Shown here piece after piece: positions 13,901 to 25,099 of a DNA stretch of 64,000 nucleotides. How positions within the stretch are numbered: position 1 is the first letter of the stretch; each line of letters starts with the position of its first letter. Origin of the DNA: Aplidium turbinatum (lineage: Eukaryota > Chordata > Ascidiacea > Aplousobranchia > Polyclinidae). The DNA lies in contig OU964922.1 of the NCBI GenBank assembly GCA_918807975.1, forward strand, positions 26,028,329-26,092,328, read 5' to 3'. The translations under genes and the position numbers were made by a program. The notes beneath the pieces are model-generated. The model was not told where the DNA came from, did no database searches, and worked only from the letters and a program-made list of their open reading frames with translations.

Positions 13901-16900
13901 AAATGTCATCGGGTGTCAAGTATGTGATGATAATAAATTAAAAATAAATTACAAGCAGCCTACACTTTTCCTGGATGTGTTAATTTTTGCCATATACATG
14001 CAACGCGCCCAAACAATACATTTCCATTATATGACGTCAATTTACTTTCCTCTTTGACGACGTGCTTCAGCAACGTGATTGACATATTGAATCATTGCTT
14101 CGTGTAACTTTCCCGTGACTTGAAACCAATGCCAAAGTTCACCATTTGTTGTCGCCCAGTTGTTTTCTTACGTCTTACACTTGTTGAGAGTGCACGTGGA
14201 CAATTGTCTTCAACAAGTCCACAAAACGTTATTCTGCAGCCGAGAACATTGCAAGGTCAAAAGAGTGCACAACCGAAAAAGTACAATGATGAACTGAAAT
14301 AACAAAGCAGAAAGCTTCAACAGGGCCATTCAAATGTGAGAGCTGAAAAACTTTGGGGACTTCGGAACATGTTCATGATGGAAAACAAATGCAAACAAGC
14401 TTGAACGAGAAACATAAATCACGGTTGGCAAAATTTTAACACCAGGGCCGTTGGTAGGATAATTTGGGCTCGGTACCAATGGGATCCTTATGCCCCGAAT
14501 CAAAACACTTTTAAGAAAAACAGACTATATCCAAAGAATACACAGTAGTTCATTCAAGTTCCCAGGCCCATATAATCAAATAAATCTCAGACCAATAAAA
14601 TATAATAAAATAATCTCGGACCGGGTCTAAAAGTACCCCTTGGACCCCCTTATCAACGATACTGAACACATTTGCCATGCACTATGGATAGGGAAAAAAT
14701 GATCACAAACATCCCAAAAGTTTAACTGATACATACATGGAAAAGACGCCATAACTTCGTAAAACATCAATTTAGATAAATCAAAGTGAACTTATACTTT
14801 TCTGAACTGAACTTATACTTTTCAGCAAAAAATCACTAACCTAAGCCCAAGATAAAAATTACGTAGTCCGAAAATCTAACGACCGTGTTTCCGAAAAAAC
14901 ATCAACAATGAAAACAAAATTGCACACGCTGTTGATGTTGATGATTTTCTCGGCAACCAGACAAACAGTAATCACTTTACTTACTAGATATGAAGTTTCT
15001 AGTTTCTAACTTGATGAATGGGAAAAGTCTCGATCGGGAATAGTCAGTTCAAAAACGTTTGTTACGTGACAAATAACACATTATTCTGCAACCGAAAACT
15101 GCATTATAAGTTTCAAAATCAACTACCGTAAACAAAGATAAATAGCATCAGGAATCCATAAAAGGGATCAGAATTTCATGAGGTGGTCGCAAAGAGCACT
15201 TTGACCTCACAGAGGTTGACAAATTTGCATCAGGGTATGTTGCATTCTTAGATTTTAAGACTCTCGAAATAAATCAAAATTTTCAGAATTCGGTTTCGAT
15301 TTACGAAATTTGATATCATATCAATTGACAATATCCTGGTTTTACTCGCTGACACAATTTCTAGTGGGTTAAATACCAGGCAAGTCAAAACTCATTACTT
15401 GGCAGAGCTCACAAAAATCTGCAGCTTACTTTTGGTGGTCCGATACTTTAGGAAAGAACAGACAACCGAAAGAAACCAATCGACTATTTTTAACCGTAAC
15501 CGAGAACAAATTATTGCAACATGAATTAGTGGTGCGATACTGGTGAGGCCGATGACATAGCCGCAACATGCATATATCACTGTCACCTTCTTCGTTAGAC
15601 TCTTCTGCTTGACCCAATATTTTCTGAATATTGAAAAGTTTGAATGCTTATCAGGATTATTAGCTTTTCTAGCAATACTTGCTGCTTCACCTGCTTTTAT
15701 TTTCGCATTTATCCGATGAACGTCGCAAGTATTGCTAGGAAAAACAGTAATTTCTAATATTCAATCAATCAGTGTCATCAGGGCCAGTGCCATGTTTGAA
15801 ATTTTTTCATAATTTCACTATTTGTAGCGCCATTTGGAAGGCTTACCATCGAGGACAAAAAAAGTAACGTTTCAAACCTGAAAGTTTGTACTGAGCTAAT
15901 GACTTTCAGGTAAAACCAAAATAGCACAGCAATAGCGCGCTGCTTTCTGAAAACTCTCAGATACACACTTTGCCTATAAATGGGTTTCATTTTTGATGGA
16001 AAATTTCAGCATGTTTTACGTTAAACATACACAATAGCCTGAGCTAATCACGAGTTGATCACCAGATGTTACATCACTTAGTGAGAGGTAGGCTACTTTA
16101 ACTCATAGTTCCAAGTTAAAATACAATGGTCCCTGTTGCCTTCGTAATATACTTGTTATAAATAATAAAAACACACTATGTGCACTGCGTTAAATCGACG
16201 TTTCTCTGCATCAGTTTGATTGATAATAATTGCAAGTTTCTCGCTCCTTTGGAAATAACCGCGGTCAGTAAGGTACGTTTAGGTTGTGCAATAAAAACAT
16301 AGAGTCATGGCAGTTTACAATAAGAGCTTACGTTGACAACTTCGCGCCTTCCGCCTCATCAGAATGCGAGTGGGAGTAATCAGCTAGCTTGATTGTAATG
16401 TTGACACAACGTCACAATAAAGAAACTTATGAAAGCTTAAATTACGTGTGAAGTTTAACCTAAATTTATCAAGCCCATATACGCCTTCTGATAAAAGCCA
16501 AATTGCTTACATGTTCATATTGCGTAATTTTAGTGACAATGATTTCCAGGGACAAGGCAAAACCGCCTTTAAATGAGTCATTTTTACATTGGTTCCATAC
16601 AGACCAAAGTTTTTTTCGTCATTCCAACGTTGTTAAGCGTTGGAATGCATAAACGGCAGCTTTGGAGCAAGACAGCCTTCACTGTCGTTGTTTGACAAGG
16701 AACGGGTAAGCAATTTCAAGCGGAGACTTTCAAATAATAAACTAGCAATAGAAGATCATTTCTTTCACCGCGTTTGCCAAAAAAATAAAAATAATCATAA
16801 TCAGAGTGAGTAGTTGCAACAAATGTTTGAATAACTTGACGTCAGAATTAAAATCAAAATTACACCCGAAAAGCAAACCAAAACTTGCACAAAAAATAAA

Positions 16901-19900
16901 AGATAGAATCATATTATATTACCAAAAATGTAGATTGTAGAACAAACGTACAACTGATGTAATTTCTGTGATGGCATTTTAATCTTGTTTAGCTTAGTAA
17001 CACCTCAATAGCTTTTTGAACTTTCTCTAATAAAATAACTGCACGCGTTTGCATTTTTTATTTATTTATATACAACTTTATTACTGAAAAAAAACTTGTC
17101 CTTATTGGGTTGAAGCATCACAAAAAAACAGTATTGTAGAGAAAAAAATGCAGCAAAATAGATGAAAAATAAAGCAACTTCTAAAATACATATACAAACA
17201 ACAACCTGTTTATACCGTTTTCTCCAGTTTTCACTACCTTGCAAAATTCAAACAACAAAAGCAAAGTATGCAACAATTGAATCCTTACATGCCAAAGGTT
17301 GCGAAATTTGACATTTATAGTAAACTAGAAAAAGAAACGTTAATTATTCAAAAATTCGACTTGTCATGCCTTCAATTTCCAGCAACTCATGCAGATGATG
17401 AGACAGAGCTTTTACCTACAGTTGTAACTGTTTTTCACGTACTGGTTTGACATAAAAAAAGGTGGTTTGAAGCGGTGAAAATCGTTTTTTCGGTTAAGCC
17501 ATTTTCGCTTTTTTGCAAGCATGCAGTTACATCACTTTTCGATGAAATGACGAAAGCGACTTCCACATCACGAGCAGAGCATGACGTACATCGACTATGA
17601 TGTAATAAACTCAAACAATTGCAGGCAATTAGCATGCTATTGCTCATACAGTTTGACCCTCAACATGGTGGTAGGCACTCGACTTGCCAGGGAGTTTTTG
17701 TCAAGGATAAAGGATTTCCGTCTTAAAATGTCAGAACAATCAAATCAATTACTGACATTGCAAATTCACTATACTCCAACCAAAATAACCTTTTTTGCGA
17801 TAATTACACAGTAAATTACTAGTGAAAACCAGAAACATAAGGTTAAAAACCTGCACTCAAAAACTATATTGATACTCTGCAATCTCCAAAAATAACTTCT
17901 TTGGTTATTTTATACCAACTAATTTAAACAAATTTGCAAAAATCAGTTGTATTGCTCCTCACAAAAGCATTGGTGTTTACAAAAAATATTTTTTAATTTT
18001 GTGTAGAACTCAGTGTAGAACTCAGGTGTGTAGTGTGTAGGTAGTGTGTAGAACTCAGGTTGTAGGGCTGATGTATAAACAATACTCTACAAAATGTGTT
18101 ATAGATGTTGAGCAAAACTTAAAACAGCTTGAAAAAATTACATGTACCGCTGCTTGCACGTTTAATTTTTTGCTCATGACTAAATTACGTGACACAATCA
18201 ATTGCTGTAATTTTACTATAAGTGCTTTAAAACCGAATTAGATGTTTTTAAAGTGTGTTTTAAAAAGAATAAAGTAATCAAAAATGCAAAAAAAAAAAAC
18301 AGTCAAAAACCAGTAACCTCAAAGTCAAAGTGATTGCATATTCAACAAATACCTTGGCCAAAAGCAACCCACTAACCTCACAACAGACAAATTATATTAG
18401 CAGTGATTGCAATTGCAACAGCTGACCTATGCTCGTTTTATTGATTGTCGTAAAACAAGCGTGATTTTTGCTGTTTTACCAAAAATTGAAGCAAAAGCAA
18501 ATGACTTAGCATATTTCGATATTTCGTAACTTTGTAATCCGTGAACTGATTCTAAAACAATGTTCCGTATTTGGTCATTCATCTGCATGTTGAAGTTTAT
18601 AATTTGCTGTGCTGTGGCGTACGTGATTTTTTTTTTGAGCTTTCATGATCGATCAAAATTACAACAGCTCAGCGCTCAGGGCTCTTGAGGAAACAATAAC
18701 AAGCAGTGGACAAGTTCAGGTGGTACATTTGAGGCGCCTCTGCAACAGTTACATTGCATCTCATGCCAAGGTGTGTTGTGTAAATATCAATTAAAAAAAC
18801 TGCGTGTTCTTTGAAGTGAAAAAGATCGAAATGGACGCTGTGATAGCACTACGTGACATTCTAGCTATGTTCGCGAAGTGTAGCTTACAAAACTTGACAA
18901 GCTGATCCGCCATGGCGACTCTGTGCGAGATGGCATACGTACAATCGTACATACGCTTGCATCGAACTCACTTGGTGCATGAAATTGTATGCACAGAAAT
19001 TGCAGTGAGTTACAGGGAGATCACAAAATGTACACGCACCAACCAAACATAGTTTCACTTTCTACTTTTCAAAACTTATTGAAGTGCAAGAAAAAGAGTT
19101 AACATACAGCATGCTGGATTGCTGGTGTTTTATACGTTTTTTTTCCATTGTCTTTTCCAAGTTGAAACTACATGGACATTGGACAAGAACATAAAGATGT
19201 CGATTGTTGTGTCCAATTTCAAGTACAACTGTTTATTGCTAAGTTACAAACATCAGATAGATGTCCATAGAACCAACGTCCATTAAAGCGTCCGACAGTG
19301 GTTCTCGCCACTGAGTCTTTAATCGACAGTTTTTTTCTTTGTTGACAATGAAAGTTGAATTTCTGACAACAATTTAAAAAAAAGAAAGACATCTAACTTT
19401 TAAATAGAACAGTACAATTTCAGATTTAAGTAATATTGAAGATAAGCTTGTCATGCAACTTTTAAAAGCTTTGCGCGCCATGTTATAGCTCAGTTCCGGA
19501 ATAATTTTTTTTTATTAGAAAATTGCGAAATATGGCAAACGGTTTCAAACGGGTTCTCTGAATGAACTCTCTACGTTAACAACAACAAAAACAAATACTG
19601 ACTTACAGTAATCAATGATTCATTTCTGAAAATTCAACCTTCGTAAAGCTCCATGCAAGTTATAACAAATAAAATATTTAAGAGGTAAATTTGAAAACAA
19701 ACACGAAAAACATACCCCGCTGGTCTTCTTTCTCGTTAACAAAGGCCTCCTGATAGTTTGACTCAGTTTCTTCCATTATGTGTAATTCCTGTACAAATAA
19801 GAACGACCTTGAATACCCTCAATTGAACAAATTACTACCAGGCATGTTTTTACATCAAAACACAATAACAGTAATTATATATGCCGAGGACCTTCAACTA

Positions 19901-22900
19901 TAAACTTCAAGCAAGTGTTATTCATCGTGGTTTCACTTTGCGCCTGATAGCATCTAGCTGGGGTAAAGTCCCTGCAAAATGTGGACGTCATCAACGCATT
20001 TAGTGTAAAGAAAAGCATGAGTTGTCTTGCTCATGAGAAACAATGCTATTTTTCTGCCGGAAACTTATTTCAGCCAAAACACGTACTGAACTGACGTGAT
20101 AAACATTGGAGGGGAAGCAAATAAACTCTTGCTCAAGCACTTGCGTTTTGTTATTACGTCTTTGAAACCTCAATGACATGCTAATTATCACGTCTGTGAC
20201 ATTTGTTGTGATAATAAAAATTTAATTTTGAAATTAAGTTGCGGTTTTTAGTATAAGCGTTGCTAATAGTCCAACATCAATATATTTGGTTTTTGAAGCA
20301 ACTGATGGCGCGAGCATTCAGTTTAAAAGGACGGTATGACATTGTTCACCAAACTTGAAAGAATATGGAAAAAGGAATGTCATTAAGTGATAGCTTAAAG
20401 GTACTTTTTTAAAGGAGAGAAAAGCTTACTTTGTCAAATGTGGTGCACAACCCTCCACTTGAGTGAATCCTGTTGGGGCTTCTCTCGAATTCCTGTAGAA
20501 CCTAAAAGATACACACTGCTTGACCTACTTAAAAGTTACATTTGCAACTTTTTACGCCCAACTAGTGACGTCAACAGCTGATCAAAGGAGTCCACGTCAC
20601 AAGTAGACGCAAAACCAGACAATAAATTAAAAACTTTTGAAGAAAAACTTTTTCCATACAAAGTTTTGGTTTTGTTTCAATGTTTTTTTACTGTTTTATT
20701 TCTAGCTTTCTTTCATACCTCAAATTTTCGTTTTGTTTTTCGCAAAAATAATCAGTTTCGAATACCCTTAGTAACTACAGTAGTGGCGAGCTAGAGCTTG
20801 ATTTGAATGCCTTTGAATGGAATGTAGTGTTAAAGGTTGTTTTCTTCGTTTGCGAGACAATAGTCGTTTCGAACTTTGACATTTCATGAAAAGTTTCAAT
20901 CACAGATATTAAACCAATTATCAGCTTTTGAATAAAGTAAACAATATCACACCAAATCAGAAGAATCGGTTTATTTAAATACAGAGCTTTCGCCACACAA
21001 GTGTGGCTTCATCGGTATAAACTTATTCAAATAGAATAAGTCACTAAGAATATAGATTCTATTTGAATAAGTTTATACTGATGAAGCCACACTTGTGTGG
21101 CGAAAGCTCTGTATTGAAATAAACCGATTCTTCTGATTTGGTGTGATATTGTTTACTTTATTTAAAATGTTTTGTCACACCGTGCATCCCAGTGGATCAT
21201 CAGTTGAATTATAGGAAAATTTGATGAAAAGTTTAGGAACGAAGTTTTGTTTTGGAATTTTATCAGCTTTTGGTCTTTGCTTTCGAAGATAACACTTTGA
21301 AAAAAAACATATTGTAAGTAACCTAACTACTTCAATTGTATGTTTATCGATTACACGTGGCAACTTTATCATCGTTGATGCAAATCAAATATTTTATGCC
21401 GACAGCACTCAATACTTTAATTGGGATTTAATTATTTGCAGTTGCTTTTCGGTTCAGTCGATTTCGTTTTAGTGTTGTGAATTCCCTTGTCGGTTTCGAC
21501 TCTCGGTCACTCTATAAGTCATCTCTCCACAGCTTTCCAGTCAGGACAAAATTTGTACGTTTAAAACTTGATCCCGAAGAGTCCCATAAGTCAACCTGCG
21601 TTGGTTACAATTTTCCATGATTCGAAAACAAAACAAATACATCAACGTTTTCGGCTATTCATCTAGCCCTTGTCAAGTATCTGAAAACTTGATTTTCATT
21701 GCACTGACATGGGATGATACATTCATAGACAAAAGCGTTCGGAGTTTTTTGTTTTCTTTTTACAACATACCAATAAAGGCCGTGTTGTAAAAATTGTGAT
21801 AATTCTAAAATGTGCCTTATTAGGAGTGTTTTAATACTAAATCCTGCACAATAAAACAACGCATTGTCAATTGCCATCAAAATTAGCTTCAAAATCCCCA
21901 TTGTTGACGCATGAACAGTGAACACATATTGTATTCCTTTCGCAATCGAATTGATTAATCGAACAACTGACAACAAAATCTTAAAATAGTGTTTTTAAAC
22001 TTGCAAAATTGCCTTTTGCAACGCTTAACTTAAGTCTATGCGTCAAAACCTCAGATAATGCACAGAAAGTTTAGGACTAGATGTGACAAAAATGAAGAGA
22101 AAATGTTAAGGTTCAAATACAAATGATCATACACTTTATGTAATTTAATAGTGGGTAAAAAGTAGATTACTTTTGTTTGTATTTGGTACAGGCCCAAGTA
22201 TTGATGCTACAGATTCGCGTGAACGTAAACCAAAAGTAATGTTATGAGCTATAATGTTGGCACACAGGATCTAAAATCTAATCTACAGTATATGCTGATT
22301 TAATGTTTTATAATTTTTATCAAAAATTAATAGAATTTTTGCGACCATTGCAAGAAAGTTCTTACTTTTTTTGATTTGTAATCAATATTTCGTTGTAATC
22401 ACAGTCATGGCAAAACTGTGAGCGCTAGTAGAAATGCAAACGTTAGTCAGCAGTCCAAGTTAAGCATTGATTAACAATCCGCTGTTTCAAAAGAATTAAG
22501 TTGAACATAGCCTTAAAGACTTAACTCATTTAATAACATTTTTAGTTAGGAAACTAAACCTTTGTGGGATGTACTTTGAAATTTCACTTGCGATACGCAG
22601 TTTGAGAATCACTGTAGTCTAGTGGGCTACACAAATAAAGCACAACCAATTATTAAAATTTAGGCATATTCATCAACTCGGAGGCTTTCACGGATCCCCC
22701 GAAATCGCTTCGCGAACTTCTTGGGGTCCACGGACTCTCGGTTGAGATTTTGAGAACCACTGGTCTAGAGAGAGAACAAATGTTAAAAATTTTGAGACGT
22801 ATTTACGTGGATACCATCTCAAGCAGTTGGGACATTTTAAACGAATGGACGAAACAAGGCACATCTGGAATAGGATAATGCCAAAAAATTGAGAACAAAA

Positions 22901-24240
22901 AGGACTAAGAAAATGTTAAAAGAGGCAGTTAAAGATAAAGATGACATGAGAAAAAGAAACCTGAAAACCAGATATGCCAAGAATATAAATTGAGGAGTCG
23001 CTGTAGACAAGTGGTAGCCCACGCGAATCAGAATGAAGACCAGCAGGCTTGTTTAAAGAAGATGAAGGGTGGAGAGAATATCTCTTCCAGATAAAGACAT
23101 ACACTAACAAACGAAATTTAAATTCGACAAAACGCCTTCGTTTTGGTTTCAATCTTCGGTTTACTTAAAAATTTCCAACAGCTCTGTTGCTGGCATTTAC
23201 AACAAAAAGATGATTTGATCATGATATAATGACGCGTTTTTGGTGTTTTTCAACATCAACAGTGATGACGAAGGTTAGCCGTGTGCCACAAACTGACGTA
23301 GGCAGCAGACTGCAGCTGTCGAAACGTCACCAAAACGTGCCATCGTAGCACTGCACAAAAACCTTTTTCATCAGTGATTCGTGCATTTACTCTTTGAAAT
23401 TATTTCAATACACATTTAACTGAAGAAATGCTTTCACCTGGTGTCCAAATCAAAGTTTTTCGTTCTGAAGGTAACTCAGTTACAGTCGGTGTTTACTGTA
23501 TTAAGCCAAAGTGAAAATTGATAAATCACAGCTCTAGGATTGATCGCACAACGCGACACCGCTTTTATGCAACATGCGTCAAATCACACAACCATTTCCA
23601 CTTTTAAAACTCAAATGACAGCCAAAGTCAAGTTTATGAAACTGAAAACAGTCATTTCAAGGTTGGCTACACAAAGCCTGCTGATACTGAGACAGCCAAA
23701 TTAACTGCGAGTTTCGTGCTTAATTAATTACATTTGATGCGGCGCTGCTCTGATCTAAGTGGGGACCTACTCCAATGCTACGACCGGTTACCGACTATTC
23801 AGAGTTGAATGCATAAAAAGTTTTTGTAGTGATTTAACTAACTTTCGTGAAACTCCTCCACAACTGGTCTAAGTGGCAGAACAGTAGGACGTGGAGCTAT
23901 TCTAAAACAAGCTATTTAGTCGAAACGAAATTGTAATATTTAAAACGGATCCAAGTAAAACACGATTCTTCAGGAGAAAAATAGCTTAAAAAAAAAATTA
24001 GGACAAAGAAATTTTGTGATACTCATACTCTCTTGTGCTAGGCTAGTAGGCCACGTTTCGACTTGACATACAAGCAAATTTAATTTCAATTAGAAACGAA
24101 ACAACACGAATTGATTTAGGCTACTTAATAAACTTGATATATGCAAAACCAAGACAAGGAATTTTGCATTGAATTAAAACGAAACATTTTGAGACAATTT
24201 TTAACATTTCGTTGGGCTATCTTGTTACTTTGCCTGCCAT
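1771..24240 (-). CDS. Forkhead (FOX) transcription factor with two C-terminal C2H2 zinc fingers; 14 coding exons
   Basis: Predicted sequence-specific nuclear DNA-binding protein of 1022 residues. Coding exons in transcript order are 24229-24240, 20430-20501, 19716-19788, 6686-7840, 5681-5839, 4906-5163, 3749-4068, 3417-3642, 3216-3332, 2851-3060, 2561-2679, 2336-2444, 2028-2125 and 1771-1911. They total 3069 nt with one open frame; every junction is GT..AG and phases agree throughout. Layout: basic stretch at about 79-94, Ser/Pro/Gln-rich region to 370, forkhead domain about 374-472, second Ser-rich region, zinc finger 1 at 704-727, Gln/Ala-rich segment, zinc finger 2 at 979-1000. The forkhead ends in five arginines, as in class I FOX proteins (FoxA-G, I, L1), but it is divergent and I do not assign a class. 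Exons 4-14 are secure; exons 2-3 are likely; exon 1 is a proposal. An alternative start is the ATG at 19776 (990 residues). Confidence 0.87.
2028..2125 (-). CDS. FOX gene exon 13
   Basis: Acceptor TTCTTTTTTCAG, donor TTG|GTAAGA. Encodes a Ser/Pro/Asn-rich segment ([15 protein letters not shown]) and ends [11 protein letters not shown] directly before the second zinc finger. Confidence 0.86.
2336..2444 (-). CDS. FOX gene exon 12
   Basis: Acceptor TTTTATTTCAG, donor G|GTAATT. Encodes [20 protein letters not shown], a short amphipathic helix candidate, then a Ser-rich end (SSPNK). Confidence 0.87.
2561..2679 (-). CDS. FOX gene exon 11
   Basis: Acceptor TTCTCTTTCAG, donor CAG|GTAAAT. Encodes [20 protein letters not shown] and an Ala/Ser/Gly tail ending in GFPLQ in phase 0. 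Gln-rich helical character continues from exon 10. Confidence 0.87.
2851..3060 (-). CDS. FOX gene exon 10
   Basis: Acceptor GCTTTCACAG, donor G|GTAAGA. Encodes [20 protein letters not shown], then a helix-prone Ala/Gln/Ser segment ending [18 protein letters not shown] content is visibly higher than in the flanking introns. Confidence 0.88.
3216..3332 (-). CDS. FOX gene exon 9
   Basis: Acceptor TTTTTCTACAG, donor G|GTGAGT. Encodes [19 protein letters not shown] followed by a Met/Ala/Gln-rich segment ending NLLAAAQAS. Low-complexity, no named domain; phases 1 and 1. Confidence 0.87.
3417..3642 (-). CDS. FOX gene exon 8: C2H2 zinc finger 1 plus helix
   Basis: Phase-0 acceptor ATTCATAG, donor G|GTAAGT. 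The finger is [12 protein letters not shown].. with C704, C707, H722 and H727 (C-x2-C-x14-H-x4-H; slightly longer loop than the usual x12). An Ala/Lys/Glu-rich stretch ([20 protein letters not shown]) follows that could form a long helix or coiled coil. Confidence 0.9.
3749..4068 (-). CDS. FOX gene exon 7: Ser/Thr/Met-rich linker
   Basis: Acceptor TTTTGTTTTCAG, donor CAG|GTAATT, 320 nt ending in phase 0. Encodes about 107 residues rich in Ser, Leu and Met, starting [14 protein letters not shown]. The IKSEE sequence fits the sumoylation pattern psi-K-x-E. No start codon context suggests a separate gene here, and the phase matches exon 6. Confidence 0.88.
4906..5163 (-). CDS. FOX gene exon 6: Ser/Ala-rich linker
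   Basis: Acceptor TTTACTTTCTAG, donor G|GTACAT. Encodes a Ser/Ala/Asn-rich start, an aromatic-glycine patch ([12 protein letters not shown]) and a basic [15 protein letters not shown] motif that resembles a nuclear localisation or phosphorylation site. No named domain. Confidence 0.88.
5681..5839 (-). CDS. FOX gene exon 5: forkhead wing and basic tail
   Basis: Completes the winged helix: the split valine starts [15 protein letters not shown], the strand and wing after the recognition helix, and [10 protein letters not shown] closes the domain as in class I FOX proteins. Acceptor is TTATAATTTAG and donor G|GTATGG. The following Ala/Lys-rich residues are not conserved in FOX families I know. 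Confidence 0.9.
6686..7840 (-). CDS. FOX gene exon 4: basic region, Ser/Pro/Gln-rich region and most of the forkhead domain
   Basis: This 1155-nt exon codes for residues 53-437. A basic stretch ([16 protein letters not shown]) near its start could be a nuclear localisation signal. A long Ser/Pro-rich part follows, with an HHHH run and a QQQQQ run, as is usual for activation or repression regions. The forkhead begins at RPPHTYPAL and contains [12 protein letters not shown] and the recognition helix [15 protein letters not shown]; the DNA-contacting Asn, Arg and His (N423, R426, H427) are present. The loop before the helix (KYCHDKSA) is two residues longer than in typical class I domains. Donor is G|GTGAGA. 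Confidence 0.93.
14440..14680 (+). repeat. Degenerate dispersed repeat, copy 1
   Basis: Begins CAGGGCCGTTGGTAGG, a hAT-like terminus. It shares the ordered words AATCAAAACACTT, CTATATCCAAA, the phrase GACCGGGTCTAAAAGTACCC and a nearby GGACCCCC with the copy at 46365-46560; a shorter piece is at 25384-25430. No target duplication found. Confidence 0.5.
18001..18062. repeat. Short imperfect tandem repeat
   Basis: Several imperfect copies of GTGTAGAACTCAG with interspersed GTGTAG units. Confidence 0.6.
19716..19788 (-). CDS. FOX gene exon 3 (alternative start at 19776)
   Basis: Acceptor TTATTTGTACAG, donor G|GTATG in phase 1, which exactly fits the CA start of exon 4. The frame contains the ATG at 19776 followed by [19 protein letters not shown]. 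That ATG is a credible start if exons 1 and 2 are untranslated. An 11.9-kb intron follows. Confidence 0.72.
20430..20501 (-). CDS. FOX gene exon 2
   Basis: A 72-nt exon, phase 0 at both ends, with acceptor TATCTTTTAG and donor GTAAGC. It encodes 24 residues including [14 protein letters not shown] and CTTFDK, and reads straight into exon 3. A second AG nine bases inside could serve as an alternative in-frame acceptor, dropping three residues. If translation begins in exon 3 this would be 5' untranslated. Confidence 0.6.
20926..21168. repeat. Foldback element: 112-bp arms, about 18-bp loop
   Basis: The arm 20926-21037 is repeated as its reverse complement at 21056-21168 with about three mismatches. 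Each arm contains GATGAAGCC, a CACAC/GTGTG hairpin, GGCGAAAGCTCTGTA and AATAAAC. The near-identity of the arms suggests a young insertion or ongoing conversion. No clear target duplication. Confidence 0.85.
22640..22762 (-). mobile_element. hAT-type transposon end fragment
   Basis: Read on the minus strand it starts CAGTGGTTCTCAAAATCTCA and continues with ..GTGGACCCC.., the widespread hAT terminus CAGTGGTTCTCAA. The opposite end was not found. A second copy of the terminus is at 22601-22614. Confidence 0.55.
24229..24240 (-). CDS. FOX gene exon 1 (proposed start exon)
   Basis: Encodes only MAGK before a GTAACA donor in phase 0, which fits exon 2. The ATG has G at -3 and +4, and an in-frame TAG lies nine bases upstream, so no longer start is possible in this exon. 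The short length makes chance agreement possible. Confidence 0.4.
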
Positions 24241-24980
24241 CCCTTGCTAGTTGACTTCAAAAAGAAATTGGCAGCTTAGGCTGAGAATCTTGCCAAGTTT
24301 TTGCAAAACAAAATAAATTCCTTAGTGCGGATTCGCGAAAGTCCAGAACATCCCCATTGAAACTTTAAGGGCAGTGATTTACCTTCGTATTTCTTGCTCT
24401 GGCAACCCACTGCAATCCAGCTAAACGTAAGTAAGGTTAGGCTATCTTGCAGCAAAGCACTCAAGCTGTACCAGAACATATAAAATTGCATAGTTACTAA
24501 TGGAAGCGACTGTTGTTATCCAATTTCTCATAATGTAAACAAAATGTAGCATTATTATGCAATAATCTAATTGATGAACTGTTTTGCCTACTGTACTTGT
24601 TTTTAATATCAGCACTCAACCTCAACCTCATTGTGGCAAAAATAACGTTGCCAAAAGACAATCGAATTACAAAGCATTCAATTCAATTTATTTTTTATTT
24701 CTGGCCCTAACTTGTAGAAAACGACAAAGTAAACACCCGATATTGCCACCAACAAAAGGAAAAAAAGATTTCAAATATGCATCGATAAAACAGTGTTCAG
24801 AAATCGATATCTTTTATTTTTGTTACAGCCATCAAGACTAACACACAAACACGAAACAAGAAAAACAATCGAATATATGCTGTAAGTCGTCCTTTGGAAG
24901 GAATCGTTTTTTGCGAGTTGTCGAAATTAAACAAAGTATTGTGTCTAATGAAGTTCTAGAACTATTTATTGTTTAGTAGG

Positions 24981-25099
24981 CAGGGGCTCTATCCACTTTT
25001 AGAATTCGGGGGGGGGGTGATTTATAGACAGTGGGCTAAAATCGTCTTAGTCATTCCCCCCCCCCCCCCCCCCCCCCCCTTGGATACAGCCCATGGCAG
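24981..25099. mobile_element. Small hAT-like element with poly-G/poly-C core
   Basis: Starts CAGGGGCTCTATCCA; the other end reads GGGCTGTATCCA on the opposite strand. TAGTAGG flanks both sides (24974-24980 and 25100-25106). Inside are a G9 run and a long C run, which are prone to length change and sequencing error. Confidence 0.5.

Larger units (their letters stand above)
7841..19715 (-). other. FOX gene intron 3, 11.9 kb, no recognisable exon
   Basis: Uniformly AT-rich. It holds a 128-codon minus-strand open frame at 12922-12536 with no recognised domain, a degenerate dispersed repeat at 14440-14680, a 10-bp perfect hairpin at 16620-16647, and a GTGTAGAACTCAG microsatellite at 18001-18060. 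Nothing else stands out. First large introns of developmental regulators often carry enhancers, but sequence alone does not show any. Confidence 0.6.
20502..24228 (-). other. Proposed FOX gene intron 1; holds a foldback element and hAT ends
   Basis: Contains the foldback at 20926-21168, a minus-strand tail motif near 21640-21690, and two hAT-like ends TTTGAGAA(T/C)CACTG at 22601-22614 and 22749-22762. The minus-strand stretch 23110-22960 looks somewhat coding but has no good splice sites. Confidence 0.45.

Noticed and set aside
16620-16647. CATTCCAACG..CGTTGGAATG perfect 10-bp hairpin as a microRNA or terminator
   Set aside because: Too short for a microRNA precursor, and terminator hairpins do not apply in animal DNA.
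22960-23152. Minus-strand open frame with [20 protein letters not shown] as a further FOX exon
   Set aside because: No consensus donor or acceptor in a matching phase at either end.
24402-24428. A 27-nt phase-0 micro-exon (WVARARNTK) on the minus strand upstream of the FOX gene
   Set aside because: The acceptor tract is mediocre and a 27-nt open stretch is uninformative; no independent support.
24998-25080. Poly-G and poly-C runs as a G-quadruplex control element
   Set aside because: They lie inside a small hAT-like element, and similar G/C runs recur in the other hAT copies, so they are family features or slippage products.
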